DNA from: Halobacterium litoreum | GTDB lineage: Archaea > Halobacteriota > Halobacteria > Halobacteriales > Halobacteriaceae | Direction: 5' to 3' | DNA: 64,000 nucleotides | Assembly (NCBI RefSeq): GCF_021233415.1 | Contig: NZ_CP089466.1 | Span: 310,001 to 374,000 of the forward strand | In this document: positions 8,508 to 17,310 of the stretch, in pieces | How positions within the stretch are numbered: position 1 is the first letter of the stretch | How the letters are laid out: each line of letters starts with the position of its first letter | The notes under the pieces: model-generated | Told to the model about the DNA's origin: nothing | The model's input: only the letters and a program-made list of their open reading frames with translations | Database searches by the model: none | Position numbers and translations under genes: made by a program

Positions 8508-9602
8508 CTAGTCGGCGAGCACCGTCCGGTAGCGCTCCCCGTCCGCGATTTCGCGCCCGACGCGCTCGCTGACCCACTCGTTTTCGACGCCGTCCTCGGG
8601 GAGGAACCGCTCGTAGACCGGCAGGCGCTCCCGGAGCGGGACGCCGCCGTGCTCGGCGACGTCTTCGAGTTCGCGGACCGCCGGCCACGCGTAGTCCGGG
8701 TTGATGTAGTCCTCGGTCACCGGAGAGACGCCGCCCAAGTCCTCGACGCCGCAGTCCAGCAGGGCGCGCGCGTCGGCGAGGTTCGGCGGCACCTGCACCG
8801 CCACCGCCTCGGGGAGCACGGCGTGCGCCATCGCGACCGTGCGCCGCATCGTCGCTTCGCTCGGCGGGTCGCCGTCCCAGCGCTCGTTCGGACTCACCGG
8901 CTGGACGATGACCTCCTGGACGTGCCCGTAGCGCTCGTGTAACTCGCGAATCGCGAGCAGGCTGTCCGCGCGGTCCGACCAGTCCTCGCCGACGCCGACG
9001 AGGATGCCGGTCGTGAACGGCACGCCGAGCTCGCCCGCCGTCGCGATGGTGTTGAGACGCTGGCCCGGACTCTTCGCCCGCGACCCGGAGTGCGCCCGCA
9101 CGTCCGCCGTCGTCTCCAACATTACGCCCATCGACGCGTTCACGTCCGCCACGTGCGCCATCTGCTCGCGGGTCTGGTCGCCCGGGTTCGCGTGCGGGAG
9201 CAGTCCCTCCTCCAAGGCTATCTCGCAGGCCTCCCGGAGGTACTCGTGAATCGAGTCGTGACCCCACTCGCGGAGTTGGTCGTGAACCTCGGTGTAGCGG
9301 TCGTCGGGGTCGTCGCCGAACGTGAACAGCGCCTCCGTACAGCCGGCGTCGGCGCCCGTCCGGCACGTCTCCCGAATCGCCTCGGGACTCATCAGCGACG
9401 CCTCGCCCGGCACGTCGTAGTACGTGCAGTACGTACACGTATACCGGCACGCCGTCGTCAACGGCAAGAAGACGTTGCGAGCGAACGTCAGTTCGTCGGC
9501 CGGTTCCACGTCTTCGGGCCGCACCGAGAGCGCGCGCTCCCGGTCCGCGTCCTCGATGGCCACGTCCACGCCGTACTCGTCGGCGCCCGGAATCGAACTC
9601 AT
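8508..9602 (-). CDS. cofG: FO synthase subunit 1 (CofG)
   Basis: A 364-residue radical SAM enzyme with Cys52, Cys56 and Cys59 in CRYTCTYC. Family landmarks include FLPLTTACRY, LFTFGDDPDD, LLPHANPGDQT, MLETTADVR and GVEDLGGVSPVTEDYINPDY. It performs the second radical step of FO formation, condensing the CofH product. The ATG at 9600-9602 overlaps the stop of the upstream membrane gene by four bases. The gene converges on the YdjM-like gene with a four-base gap. The separate cofG and cofH genes fit archaea; actinobacteria fuse them. Confidence 0.94.
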   Translation of the reverse strand: MSSIPGADEYGVDVAIEDADRERALSVRPEDVEPADELTFARNVFLPLTTACRYTCTYCTYYDVPGEASLMSPEAIRETCRTGADAGCTEALFTFGDDPDDRYTEVHDQLREWGHDSIHEYLREACEIALEEGLLPHANPGDQTREQMAHVADVNASMGVMLETTADVRAHSGSRAKSPGQRLNTIATAGELGVPFTTGILVGVGEDWSDRADSLLAIRELHERYGHVQEVIVQPVSPNERWDGDPPSEATMRRTVAMAHAVLPEAVAVQVPPNLADARALLDCGVEDLGGVSPVTEDYINPDYAWPAVRELEDVAEHGGVPLRERLPVYERFLPEDGVENEWVSERVGREIADGERYRTVLAD

Positions 9603-10069
9603 GCGTTCGGGTCGAACTCCCCGGCGGCCGCCGCGCCGCCCGGCCGGTACACTTCGAAGTTCCGCGCCACGAACGTCCCGTACCCCAGCACGACCGCCAC
9701 GGCGACGACCGCCGTGCGCGCCAGCCCCGCCGTCTGTCCCGACAGCAAGAGGAGCGACCCGGCGTACCCCGCGACCGCTCCGACTGCCGCCGCCACACCG
9801 AAGTCGACGGCGAGCGACCCCAGCGGCTTCGCTCGGAGCAGTTCCGTCCGTTGGGTGTTCCCCAGGGGTGTGTACGCGTCCGCCGCCGCCAGCACCGCCG
9901 ACACCACCGCACCCACTGCCGTCGGTGCGGCCGTCCACCGCGGCACGCCGGCGCGCGCCAACACCGTCGCGAGCACCACGAACGACACCGCGGCGACGAC
10001 CGCGAGCGCCGCGAGCGCGCCCGCCGCTCGGGCGAGTGGCTTCAAGTCCATACCGTGGGGTTGGTTCAC
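9599..10069 (-). CDS. Uncharacterised four-helix membrane protein in F420 block
   Basis: A 156-residue integral membrane protein with four clear hydrophobic helices (about 15-37, 44-62, 90-112, 118-137) and a polar tail. It overlaps cofG by four bases (ATGA) and starts seven bases after the cofC stop, so cofC, this gene and cofG form one tight unit. An alternative start is Met7 (MDLKPLAR). No motif suggests an activity. Its conserved-looking placement between two F420 genes makes a role near F420 metabolism possible, but this is position-based inference only. Confidence 0.75.
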   Translation of the reverse strand: MNQPHGMDLKPLARAAGALAALAVVAAVSFVVLATVLARAGVPRWTAAPTAVGAVVSAVLAAADAYTPLGNTQRTELLRAKPLGSLAVDFGVAAAVGAVAGYAGSLLLLSGQTAGLARTAVVAVAVVLGYGTFVARNFEVYRPGGAAAAGEFDPNA

Positions 10070-10075
10070 GCGCGT

Positions 10076-10687
10076 TTAGGCGTTGGGTTCGACCACGGGG
10101 TCGCCGTCACGCACCGCGAGTTCGAACCCCGCGTCCCGGAGCCAGTCGGCGGCCGCGCCGTCGCCGTGGACGAACACGTCCACGAGGTCCGACGGCTCGT
10201 CGACGTCCACCGCCAGCCGGAACGAGTCGACGGTCGCGACGCTCGCACCGACCGACTCGGCGGCCGCGACGTGGTCGCGGAAGGACGCGCCGTGGTAGTC
10301 GACGCGGAACTCGGAGTGTCGGGCGACGACGGCGTTCGTGCCGCCGGCGAGTCCGGGCGCTAACACCACGTCCCCGTCGGCGTCGAACAGTCCGCCGACG
10401 GCCGCGGGCGTCGCGAGCGCGAGGTCCGCCATCACCACCGCCGTCGGTAGGTCGCCGAGCGCGGCGTTCACCGCGACGGACAGCGGGCGGTCGTCGACGG
10501 CTACGGGTGCGTCCACGCCGTCGACGGGCGCCGCCGCGAGCACGGTCGGCTCGCCGCCCGCGTCACGCACCGCGGACAGCACGTCCGCCAGCATCGCCGC
10601 CGCGAAGCCGCGTCGCTGGTCGGCCGAAAGAACGGAGGAGAGTCGCGAGTTCGGGTTCGCGGCGTCGAACGGAACGACGACCCGCAT
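10076..10687 (-). CDS. cofC: 2-phospho-L-lactate guanylyltransferase (CofC)
   Basis: A 203-residue nucleotidyltransferase-fold protein that activates 2-phospho-L-lactate (or a related three-carbon phosphate) with GTP for the F420 side chain. Landmarks: the N-terminal MRVVVPFDAANPNSRLS, a central LPTAVVMADLALAT, then APGLAGGTNAVV and SFRDHVAAAE, all typical of CofC. The ATG at 10685-10687 shares its first base with the stop of the preceding gene (TGATG arrangement); a GTG one codon upstream is possible. It leads the cofC-membrane-cofG unit. Confidence 0.9.
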   Translation of the reverse strand: MRVVVPFDAANPNSRLSSVLSADQRRGFAAAMLADVLSAVRDAGGEPTVLAAAPVDGVDAPVAVDDRPLSVAVNAALGDLPTAVVMADLALATPAAVGGLFDADGDVVLAPGLAGGTNAVVARHSEFRVDYHGASFRDHVAAAESVGASVATVDSFRLAVDVDEPSDLVDVFVHGDGAAADWLRDAGFELAVRDGDPVVEPNA

Positions 10688-11478
10688 CACCCGAGTTTGT
10701 CGTACCCGTCGTCGCGCTGCTGGAGGAACCAGTAGACGCCGCCCGCCAGCGCGAGCAAGACGACCACTGCGCCGCCAGCCATCAACAGCATGTCCGTCTG
10801 CTGGGCGGAGGACTTCGAACTGTTGGCGGTGGACTCGGCCTCCTCGGCGTTCTCCACGGCCTGCTCGAAGTTCCCGCTGTTGTAGAACTCGATGGCGTCC
10901 TCGAGGTCGCCCTCCGCGCCGCCGACGCCGGCGCCCGCGCTCTGCGCGCTCTCGATGGCGGACTGTGCGTCGTCGATGGCGGTGCGGGCCTCCTGACTCG
11001 CCGACGTGTACGGCCGCGTCTCGTACGTCTGGAGGGTGTTACTCGACCCGCCCTCCTGGGCTTCCACGAACTCCGCGAACGTGATCTGCTGGGCGGGGTC
11101 GTAACTCCAGTCGAAGGCCGACGCGCTCGGCGTCGTGCCGACCACCTGGACCTCGACGCGCACCACGCCGCTGGACGCCTGCAGGTCGTAACTCGCGGAC
11201 TGGCCCGTGAGCGTACTCTCGTCGACCTGGTTGTCCGCGTTGTCGTACGTCGTCACGGTCCACGAGACGTCCTCCAGTTGGGTCTGCATCTGGAGGGTCC
11301 ACTCCTCGTAGTCGCTGAACGGTTCCGTAATCGTGAACGTCGTCGGTTCCTGCTGCTCGCCGACCTCGACCCTGTCCGGGGCGCTCCCGCTCACGGAGAC
11401 GGCGGCCGCTGGGACCGCTGCGACCGCGAGCAAGACGACGAGGCCGACTGCGAGCTTAGAACAGCGGCTCGAGTTCAT
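10687..11478 (-). CDS. Membrane-anchored surface protein coupled to CetZ
   Basis: A 263-residue predicted exported protein. A signal peptide runs to about residue 27 (LAVGLVVLLAVAAVPAAAV), then a beta-rich outer domain to about 140, an Ala/Gln/Glu-rich helical stretch (about 155-225) likely to be coiled coil, and one C-terminal membrane helix (MLLMAGGAVVVLLALAGGVYWFL) followed by a short charged tail. So both termini are at the membrane and most of the protein is outside. The gene starts inside the 3' end of cetZ (23-base overlap), which suggests coupled translation. Function unknown; see findings. Confidence 0.8.
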   Translation of the reverse strand: MNSSRCSKLAVGLVVLLAVAAVPAAAVSVSGSAPDRVEVGEQQEPTTFTITEPFSDYEEWTLQMQTQLEDVSWTVTTYDNADNQVDESTLTGQSASYDLQASSGVVRVEVQVVGTTPSASAFDWSYDPAQQITFAEFVEAQEGGSSNTLQTYETRPYTSASQEARTAIDDAQSAIESAQSAGAGVGGAEGDLEDAIEFYNSGNFEQAVENAEEAESTANSSKSSAQQTDMLLMAGGAVVVLLALAGGVYWFLQQRDDGYDKLG

Positions 11479-12637
11479 CCTCGTCGTCTTCGACTAGGTC
11501 CTGCAAGTTCTCTTCGCTTTCGTCCCGGATGTCGTCGATGTTGTCCTGGGCCTCGATGGCGACTTCCTGTAACTCCTTGATGCGCGGGACGTTGTTCACG
11601 CCCGACAGCAGGACGACCGACGCGACCTGCTGGGAGTTCGGCACCGGGTAGTCGCCGCCGCGGACCTCCATCGAACCGGTCTGCTCTTCGAGCCACTTCC
11701 GGCCGCGCTCGATACCTTTCCGGTTCAGGTACTTCGCCGGACCCGCAGTGACCAGCAGCGCGCGCTCGGTCCCCTCGATTTCACAGGGGAGGGTGAGGCG
11801 ACCGAGGGCCGCCTTCCGGACGAGGGAGGTGATGCGGTTGGTCGTAGACGCGGAGTCCTCCATCTGCTCGTCGCCGCCGGTGAACCGCGAGAGCAGTCCG
11901 CTCCCGCCGCTCGTGTCGTTGTCGACGGTCTCCGAGGCATACCCGACCGTGGAGACGCCGCCGCCAGCGAGCGTGTTGATAATTTCGCTGGAGTCGACGA
12001 CGGACTCGGCGACGTCGCCGCCCTGCTCGACTTCGCCGGCGCCGAACAGGATGCCGAATCGCGTGACTATCTCCTCGTTGATTTCGTCGTAGCCGCCCTG
12101 CACCGACTCGCCGGACTTCCGCCACGCGTCGTTGTCGAACACGAGGAGGTTGTCGACCTCGCGGACGAACGTCTGGAACGAGCGCGCCGCGTTCAGCGTG
12201 TAGATGCCGCCCTCGTCGCTGCCGGGGAGGACGCCGAGACCGTAGACGGGTTCGGTGTAGATGCGTTTCAGGTGCTTGGCGATGACGGGCGAGCCACCCG
12301 ACCCGGTGCCGCCGCCGAGCCCCGAAATGACGAGGAACGCGTCCACCTCGTGGACGGGGATGCTGTCGATGGCACCCTGCACCTCGTCGATGTCTTCCTC
12401 GGCGATTTCCGCGCCGAGTTCGTTGTCCGCGCCCACGCCGTGTCCCTTGACGCGGGACTGACCGATGAGGACGCGGTTTTCTTGTGGTACGTGGTCGAGA
12501 CCCATTAGGTCGGCCTTAGCGGTGTTGACGGCGACCGCGGCGCGCACGATGCCGGAGTCGTGGCGCTCGTCGTACTCGAGGAATTTGTCGAGTATTTTTC
12601 CGCCCGCTTGACCGAACCCGATCATTGCGAGTTTCAT
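11456..12637 (-). CDS. cetZ: CetZ, tubulin/FtsZ-superfamily GTPase
   Basis: A 393-residue protein of the haloarchaeal CetZ family. The tubulin signature GGGTGSG is at residues 108-114; the N-terminal phosphate-binding loop is MIGFGQAGGK, and the Q rather than N, plus the acidic tail EDDEDELEPLF, fit CetZ rather than FtsZ. CetZ proteins polymerise with GTP under the membrane and control cell shape and motility in Haloferax; paralogs differ in role and I cannot say which this is. It is the first gene of an operon with the membrane-anchored protein downstream. A TATA-like TCTTATACG lies about 35 bases upstream. Confidence 0.92.
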   Translation of the reverse strand: MKLAMIGFGQAGGKILDKFLEYDERHDSGIVRAAVAVNTAKADLMGLDHVPQENRVLIGQSRVKGHGVGADNELGAEIAEEDIDEVQGAIDSIPVHEVDAFLVISGLGGGTGSGGSPVIAKHLKRIYTEPVYGLGVLPGSDEGGIYTLNAARSFQTFVREVDNLLVFDNDAWRKSGESVQGGYDEINEEIVTRFGILFGAGEVEQGGDVAESVVDSSEIINTLAGGGVSTVGYASETVDNDTSGGSGLLSRFTGGDEQMEDSASTTNRITSLVRKAALGRLTLPCEIEGTERALLVTAGPAKYLNRKGIERGRKWLEEQTGSMEVRGGDYPVPNSQQVASVVLLSGVNNVPRIKELQEVAIEAQDNIDDIRDESEENLQDLVEDDEDELEPLF

Positions 12638-12850
12638 ACGGAACCCTTTGCCAAGTTAGAGAAGCAACGAGCGTATAAGACTTTTGCAGACGCCCGTCCG
12701 ACGGTTCCGCGGCAGTACAGGTTTTCGAGGGATAGCGTCGGAAGCGGGAGCGTACACTCGATTACCGAGGTGTGGTATCACGCCACTATTTTAAAATCGG
12801 TGTCACGACCGTAAGCGGCGCTTACCGCGGTCAGGCGACCCGTACTGTCC
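12638..12850 (-). promoter_or_regulatory. cetZ promoter region
   Basis: Upstream of cetZ, the bases 12672-12680 read TCTTATACG on the gene strand, a TATA-like box placed for a very short leader. Further upstream, 12786-12795 holds TTTTAAAAT, a strong AT palindrome, and 12811-12825 holds GTAAGC-GGC-GCTTAC, a perfect inverted repeat of six bases that could bind a regulator or end the epimerase transcript. No open frame is credible here. Confidence 0.45.
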
Positions 12851-13738
12851 TCACTTCAGGGACAGATACTCGGACAGCGTCGTCAGGTCCGACTCGTCCA
12901 CGCCGAACGCCGCGATGTCGTTCTCGGCGACCGTGTTGTCGAACTTCAGCGACCGGTACTGGTCGGAGCCGAACGGCACGAACGGCAGCGGGTCGGCGAG
13001 CGTCAGGCCGATGCCGGCAAGCGGCATCGGCACCGGGAGGACGCGCACCGATTTCCCCTCGGCGCGGTACGCGAGATGCGTCACGTCCGCGAGCGACAAC
13101 ACCTCCGGACCGCCGATTTCGTACGTCTCCCCCCAGTGGGTCTCGTCGCCGACGGCGTCCGCGAGCATCGGCACGAGGTCCTGCACCCAGATCGGCTGGA
13201 ACTTCGACTTCCCGCCGCCCGGCAACCCGGTGACGTACGGCGTCGTGAGTTGCTTCGTGAACCCGACGAACTCGCCGCCGTCCCCGAACACGACCGACGG
13301 CCGGAAGATGGTGTACTCCAACTCGGACTCGCGCACGACGGTCTCGGCCTGCCCCTTCGACCGGAGGTACGCCGTCGACCCGTCGGGGTCGGCGCCGAGC
13401 GCGGACATCTGGAGGACGTAGTCGGCGCCGGCCTCCTCGGCGGCCGTCACGACGTTCTCCGTGCCGCCGAGGTGGACCTCGAAGTGGCGCCGGTCGCCGC
13501 CGTTCGGTTTGAACAGCGGGGACAGCGCGACGAGGTTCACGACGGCGTCCTTGCCCTCCATCGCCTCCGCGACGGCGTCGTAGGCCGTCACGTCCCCGAC
13601 CGCCGTCTCGACGCTGTCGGGCAGGTCGGCGCCCTCGGGGTGCCGGGAGAGCGCGGTCACGTCGTGTCCCCTCTCGTCGAGTTCCCGACACAGGTGCGTC
13701 CCGATGAACCCCGTTCCGCCGGTTACCAACACGTCCAT
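12851..13738 (-). CDS. NAD(P)-binding epimerase / complex I NDUFA9-like protein
   Basis: A 295-residue short-chain-dehydrogenase-like protein of the atypical or extended type. The dinucleotide fold shows as VLVTGGTGFIGTHLCREL (residues 3-20), with later LSRHPEGAD, GDVTAYDAV and the YLRSKGQAE segment that stands where the catalytic Tyr-x3-Lys lies, although the match is atypical (Y-L-R-S-K). Such proteins resemble NDUFA9 and NmrA-type sensors and often lack classic epimerase activity. The start is the ATG at 13736-13738. No operon partner is evident; the next gene is on the same strand but separated by 50 bases. Confidence 0.8.
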   Translation of the reverse strand: MDVLVTGGTGFIGTHLCRELDERGHDVTALSRHPEGADLPDSVETAVGDVTAYDAVAEAMEGKDAVVNLVALSPLFKPNGGDRRHFEVHLGGTENVVTAAEEAGADYVLQMSALGADPDGSTAYLRSKGQAETVVRESELEYTIFRPSVVFGDGGEFVGFTKQLTTPYVTGLPGGGKSKFQPIWVQDLVPMLADAVGDETHWGETYEIGGPEVLSLADVTHLAYRAEGKSVRVLPVPMPLAGIGLTLADPLPFVPFGSDQYRSLKFDNTVAENDIAAFGVDESDLTTLSEYLSLK

Positions 13739-13788
13739 GCGCCGACACACGCACGGAACGACCCTAAATGTATGGCCGCCGGCAGCCG

Positions 13789-14754
13789 TCACTCGGCGCT
13801 GATTCTGGGGTCGAGGTAGCCGTAGAGGACGTCCTGGAGGAGGTTACCGAGGATGCCGACGAAGACGAGAATCATCGTGGTGCCGATGATGAGCGGGAGG
13901 TCGCGTTCCCGCACCGCGAACAGACTCGCCCCCGCCAACCCCTCTATCTCCAGAATCTCCTCGATGACGTAGATGTTGAGGACGAGCACGCCGAGGATTT
14001 CGGTCACCGACAGCGAGACGATGGGGATGGCGGCGTTCCGCAGTACGTGGCGGGCGACCCGCAGGCGGTTGGCGCCTTTCGCTCGGAGGAGTTTGGTGAA
14101 CGATTTGCCCGCCTGTTCGAGGCTCGCGATGCGCGCGAACCGAATCTGGCCCGCCAGGAGGGTGGCCGCGACGGCCGCCGCCGCCAGCACCTGCGGGTGC
14201 GGGGAAGCGACGTAGACGCTCCCGCCGACGGTTTTCAGGGTGGCGCCGCCGACGGCGGTGTACCAGACGAGGCCGACGAACGCCGGCACCCCCAACAGCG
14301 TGTACGACCCGACGCGAATCGTCCAGTCCGGCACCGACCCGCGGAGCGTCGCGGCGAGCAATCCGAGGAGGACGCCGAGGACGACGGCGAGAATTACGCC
14401 GGGAATCACGTACTCGAGGGTGGTGGGGACGCGGGTTTCCAGTACCGACCACACCGGCTCGCGGTACGCGAACGAGTATCCCCAGTCCAGCGTCGACACG
14501 TCTATCAGCCAGTCGAGGTACCGCTGGAGGACGGGTTCGTCGAGCCCGCGGGCTTCGAGGAACGTCCGGCGAATCTGTTCGAGTTCCTCGGCGGTGGCGC
14601 GCTGGTAGTACGCGGCGGCGCCGAGGCGGCCGCCGAGGGCGGTGTTCGGCGTGAACGTGACGAGCGCGAACGTCGCGGTGACCACGAGATACGCCGACAA
14701 CGCCGCGAACGCCACGCGACGCGCGAGGTACTCGGCGTAACTCACGGCGACCAC
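13789..14754 (-). CDS. ABC transporter permease, oligopeptide (DppB/OppB) type
   Basis: A 321-residue integral membrane protein with the order expected of DppB: an N-terminal helix (RVAFAALSAYLVVTATFALVTF), a long outer loop to about 95, and a core of five helices. The ATPase-docking loop reads LEQAGKSFTKLLRAKGANRLRVARHVLRNA, and the end is GNLLQDVLYGYLDPRI. It starts with GTG; no ATG is available. No second permease, ATPase or binding protein lies beside it, so it is an orphan here. It may serve with components elsewhere. Confidence 0.82.
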   Translation of the reverse strand: MVAVSYAEYLARRVAFAALSAYLVVTATFALVTFTPNTALGGRLGAAAYYQRATAEELEQIRRTFLEARGLDEPVLQRYLDWLIDVSTLDWGYSFAYREPVWSVLETRVPTTLEYVIPGVILAVVLGVLLGLLAATLRGSVPDWTIRVGSYTLLGVPAFVGLVWYTAVGGATLKTVGGSVYVASPHPQVLAAAAVAATLLAGQIRFARIASLEQAGKSFTKLLRAKGANRLRVARHVLRNAAIPIVSLSVTEILGVLVLNIYVIEEILEIEGLAGASLFAVRERDLPLIIGTTMILVFVGILGNLLQDVLYGYLDPRISAE

Positions 14755-14893
14755 CGGCGGTTCGTGTCGCTCTCCGTGGAGGGCTCGGGCGACATGTCGT
14801 CGCCACGTACCGAACGCTTCGTGTTAACGTTTTTCGTGCCGAACGGCGTCACGAACCCGAAGCCGTTTGTACGTCGCTGGCCGTCTTCGACGT

Positions 14894-15484
14894 ATGCTCG
14901 TCACGCTGGAGGGCATCGACGGCAGCGGGAAGACCACGGTCTGGGAGGCGCTTCGCGACGCCCGCGGCGACGGCTACACGTTCACCCACGAGCCCACCGA
15001 CTCGTGGTTCGGCGAGGCCGTGCGCCGCTCGGAGGCCGAGACCGACGCCGACCCGCTCGCCGAACTGTTCCTGTTCACCGCCGACCACGCCGACCACCTC
15101 TCCCGCGTCGTCGAACCCGCACTCGACCGCGGCGACGTCGTGATTTCGGACCGGTACTCCGACTCCCGGTACGCCTACCAGGGCGTCGCCCTGGAGGGCG
15201 AGATTCCGCGCCCGATGGAGTACGTCCGGGGCGTCCACCAGCCGTGGACGCGCCCGCCGGACCTCACGCTGTACTTCGACGTCGACCCCGAGACGGGCGC
15301 CGCCCGGTCGGGCGCCACGAACAAGTTCGAGCAGGCCGACTTCCTCCGAGACGTGCAGGCGAACTTCGAGCAACTCATCGAGTACGACCCCGAGCGGTTC
15401 GTTCGCGTGGACGCCTCCCGCTCTCCCGAGGTAGTCCTCGACGCCGTCGAGGACGTCCTCGACCGCGCGCTCGACGATGCCTGA
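14894..15484 (+). CDS. tmk: Thymidylate kinase
   Basis: dTMP kinase, which phosphorylates dTMP to dTDP for DNA synthesis. A 196-residue protein with the P-loop GIDGSGKTT at residues 7-15, the substrate loop [13 protein letters not shown] in the middle and [11 protein letters not shown] (the lid region) after it; length fits the family. The ATG at 14894 is chosen because it gives the family-typical start [10 protein letters not shown]; a longer reading begins nine codons earlier. It overlaps the following membrane-protein gene by eight bases. Confidence 0.93.
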   Translation: MLVTLEGIDGSGKTTVWEALRDARGDGYTFTHEPTDSWFGEAVRRSEAETDADPLAELFLFTADHADHLSRVVEPALDRGDVVISDRYSDSRYAYQGVALEGEIPRPMEYVRGVHQPWTRPPDLTLYFDVDPETGAARSGATNKFEQADFLRDVQANFEQLIEYDPERFVRVDASRSPEVVLDAVEDVLDRALDDA

Positions 15485-15842
15485 CGACGACGATTCCGGT
15501 TTCTCGCTCTCGCTCCCGCCGATTCGACTGCCGGCGCTGTTCCCCGAGGACTTCCGCGTGCTGTGGCCGGGCGGCGGCCCGCCCCGGCAGCGCGCGTCGC
15601 CGCGACTCGTCGCCGCCGTCCTCGTCTGTTTCGACCTCGTAGACGCGCTACTCGCGCTCACCGTCGACGCGCCCGCCGTCACCGCGGTGCGGACGGTCGG
15701 CGGCGCGCTCGTCGCCGGCGTGACGTTCGGCCTGCTCGGCGTCGCGTACGTCGCCGAGCCAATCGCGGCGCTGCTCGGATTCGGCGCGCTGACGGCGTTC
15801 CCGTCGCTGACGGTTCTCTTACTCGCTCGGGTAGTCCGGTAG
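15477..15842 (+). CDS. Small membrane protein downstream of tmk
   Basis: A 121-residue protein with a polar, proline-rich N-terminus and about three hydrophobic helices from residue 43 onward ([59 protein letters not shown]). It overlaps tmk by eight bases, so translation is probably coupled. Its last 24 bases overlap the convergent gene at 15819. No family recognised. Confidence 0.65.
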   Translation: MPDDDDSGFSLSLPPIRLPALFPEDFRVLWPGGGPPRQRASPRLVAAVLVCFDLVDALLALTVDAPAVTAVRTVGGALVAGVTFGLLGVAYVAEPIAALLGFGALTAFPSLTVLLLARVVR

Positions 15843-16145
15843 GTCTTCGAGTTCCTCGGGCGCGGGCACCCAGAACAGGTCGATGGACCACCCGAGGAAG
15901 AACGGGAACGCCCACGTCACGACGATGAGTTGGCCGACGTCGTCGAACGCGCCGGCTCCCAGTCCCGCGGCGCCCAACACGAGCGTCGTCGCCGCGTACA
16001 CGACCGGAATCAACAGCGCGGTGTAGACGACCGACCCCCAGCGCGTCTTCAGGGTGACGCGGAAGAACCGCGCGCCGAACGCGGCGATGGCGGTGTGCAC
16101 GAGCACGATGAAGCCGACGCCGACGGCGGTGACGACCGAGACCAT
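15819..16145 (-). CDS. Small three-helix membrane protein
   Basis: A 108-residue integral membrane protein with helices at about 1-22, 41-62 and 73-92 and an acidic tail ([14 protein letters not shown]). The ATG at 16143-16145 is the natural start, as the frame upstream loses membrane-protein character. The 3' end overlaps the convergent gene at 15477 by 24 bases. The pattern of tryptophans at the third helix (TWAFPFFLGWSIDLFWVPA) is distinctive. Function unknown. Confidence 0.7.
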   Translation of the reverse strand: MVSVVTAVGVGFIVLVHTAIAAFGARFFRVTLKTRWGSVVYTALLIPVVYAATTLVLGAAGLGAGAFDDVGQLIVVTWAFPFFLGWSIDLFWVPAPEELEDLPDYPSE

Positions 16146-16211
16146 GGTCGGGGGTTCGTGCTCGGGCGGCTTTTCGCTATCGGTAAGTGACCGGGTCTCG
16201 TCGGGGCGCGT

Positions 16212-17258
16212 ATGCACCGCGTCATCGGGGAACGTGACCTCTCGGAGGCAGCCGTCGACGAGGAGACCGCGAGAGCGGTCCTCCGGGACATGGTCCGGGC
16301 TCGGCACTTCGACGAGCGCGCGCTGTCGCTCCAGCGCCGCGGGTGGATGCCGGGCTACCCACCGTTCAAGGGACAGGAAGGGTCGCAGGTCGGCGCCGCG
16401 CACGCGATGGCCGACGACGACTGGCTGTTCCCGACGTACCGCTCGAACGCCATGCAGCTCGCTCGCGGCGTGCCCGCCAGCGACATTCTGCTCTTCCGCC
16501 GGGGGCACGCGGAGTTCCACTCCGACCACGACGTGCCGGTGTTCCCGCAGGCGATTCCCATCGCCAGCCAGATTCCCCACGCCGTCGGCGCGGGGATGGC
16601 GATGGACTACGCGGACGACCCGGATGCCGTCATCGCGTACTTCGGGGACGGCGCCACCAGCGAGGGCGACTTCCACGAGGCGATGAACTTCGCGGGCGTC
16701 TTCGACGCGCCCGTGGTCTTCCTCTGTGAGAACAACAACTGGGCCATCTCGCTCCCGCGAGAGCGCCAGACCGCCAGCGACTCCATCGCGGTGAAAGCGG
16801 AGGCCTACGGCTTCGAGGGCGTGCAGGTCGACGGGAACGACCCGCTGGCCGTCCACGAGACCGTCAGCGACGCGCTGGAGGACGCGCGCGGCGGCGACCC
16901 CGTGCTCGTGGAGAGCCTGACCTACCGGCAGGGCGCGCACACCACGAGCGACGACCCGGACCGCTACCGGCCCGAGGACGAGGACCTGCCGGAGTGGCGC
17001 ACCGCCGACCCCGTCGACCGGTTCGCCGAGTACCTCGAGGAACAGGGCGTCATCGACGAGGCGTTCGTCGAGGACTGCTTCGACGAGGCCGAGGCCGAAC
17101 TCGACGACGCCATCGCCGCCGCCGAGGAGGTCGGCGAACCGGACGTCGACGAACTGTTCGACTACGCGTACGCCGAGCACACGCCCCGCATCGCCGAGCA
17201 GAAGGCGTGGCTGGACGAGTGGCTCGAAGATCACGACCCGCAGGAGATGGAGTTCTAG
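16212..17258 (+). CDS. 2-oxoacid dehydrogenase E1 component, alpha subunit (orphan)
   Basis: A 348-residue thiamine-diphosphate enzyme subunit of the pyruvate/branched-chain E1-alpha type. The ThDP-binding stretch runs from GDGATSEG (145-152) to ENNNWAIS (173-180). The family phosphorylation-loop region and RYRPEDED follow. E1-alpha works as a heterotetramer with E1-beta and passes acyl groups to a lipoyl E2, but no beta, E2 or E3 gene is next to it. A complete-looking E1 pair starts at 61781, of a different subtype. Its partner must be elsewhere, or it acts with that operon. Confidence 0.88.
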   Translation: MHRVIGERDLSEAAVDEETARAVLRDMVRARHFDERALSLQRRGWMPGYPPFKGQEGSQVGAAHAMADDDWLFPTYRSNAMQLARGVPASDILLFRRGHAEFHSDHDVPVFPQAIPIASQIPHAVGAGMAMDYADDPDAVIAYFGDGATSEGDFHEAMNFAGVFDAPVVFLCENNNWAISLPRERQTASDSIAVKAEAYGFEGVQVDGNDPLAVHETVSDALEDARGGDPVLVESLTYRQGAHTTSDDPDRYRPEDEDLPEWRTADPVDRFAEYLEEQGVIDEAFVEDCFDEAEAELDDAIAAAEEVGEPDVDELFDYAYAEHTPRIAEQKAWLDEWLEDHDPQEMEF

Positions 17259-17310
17259 CGCGATTCGAGTCCCCCTCGACTTTTTCAGCGCCCGCGCCGA
17301 CCACTCGGTC

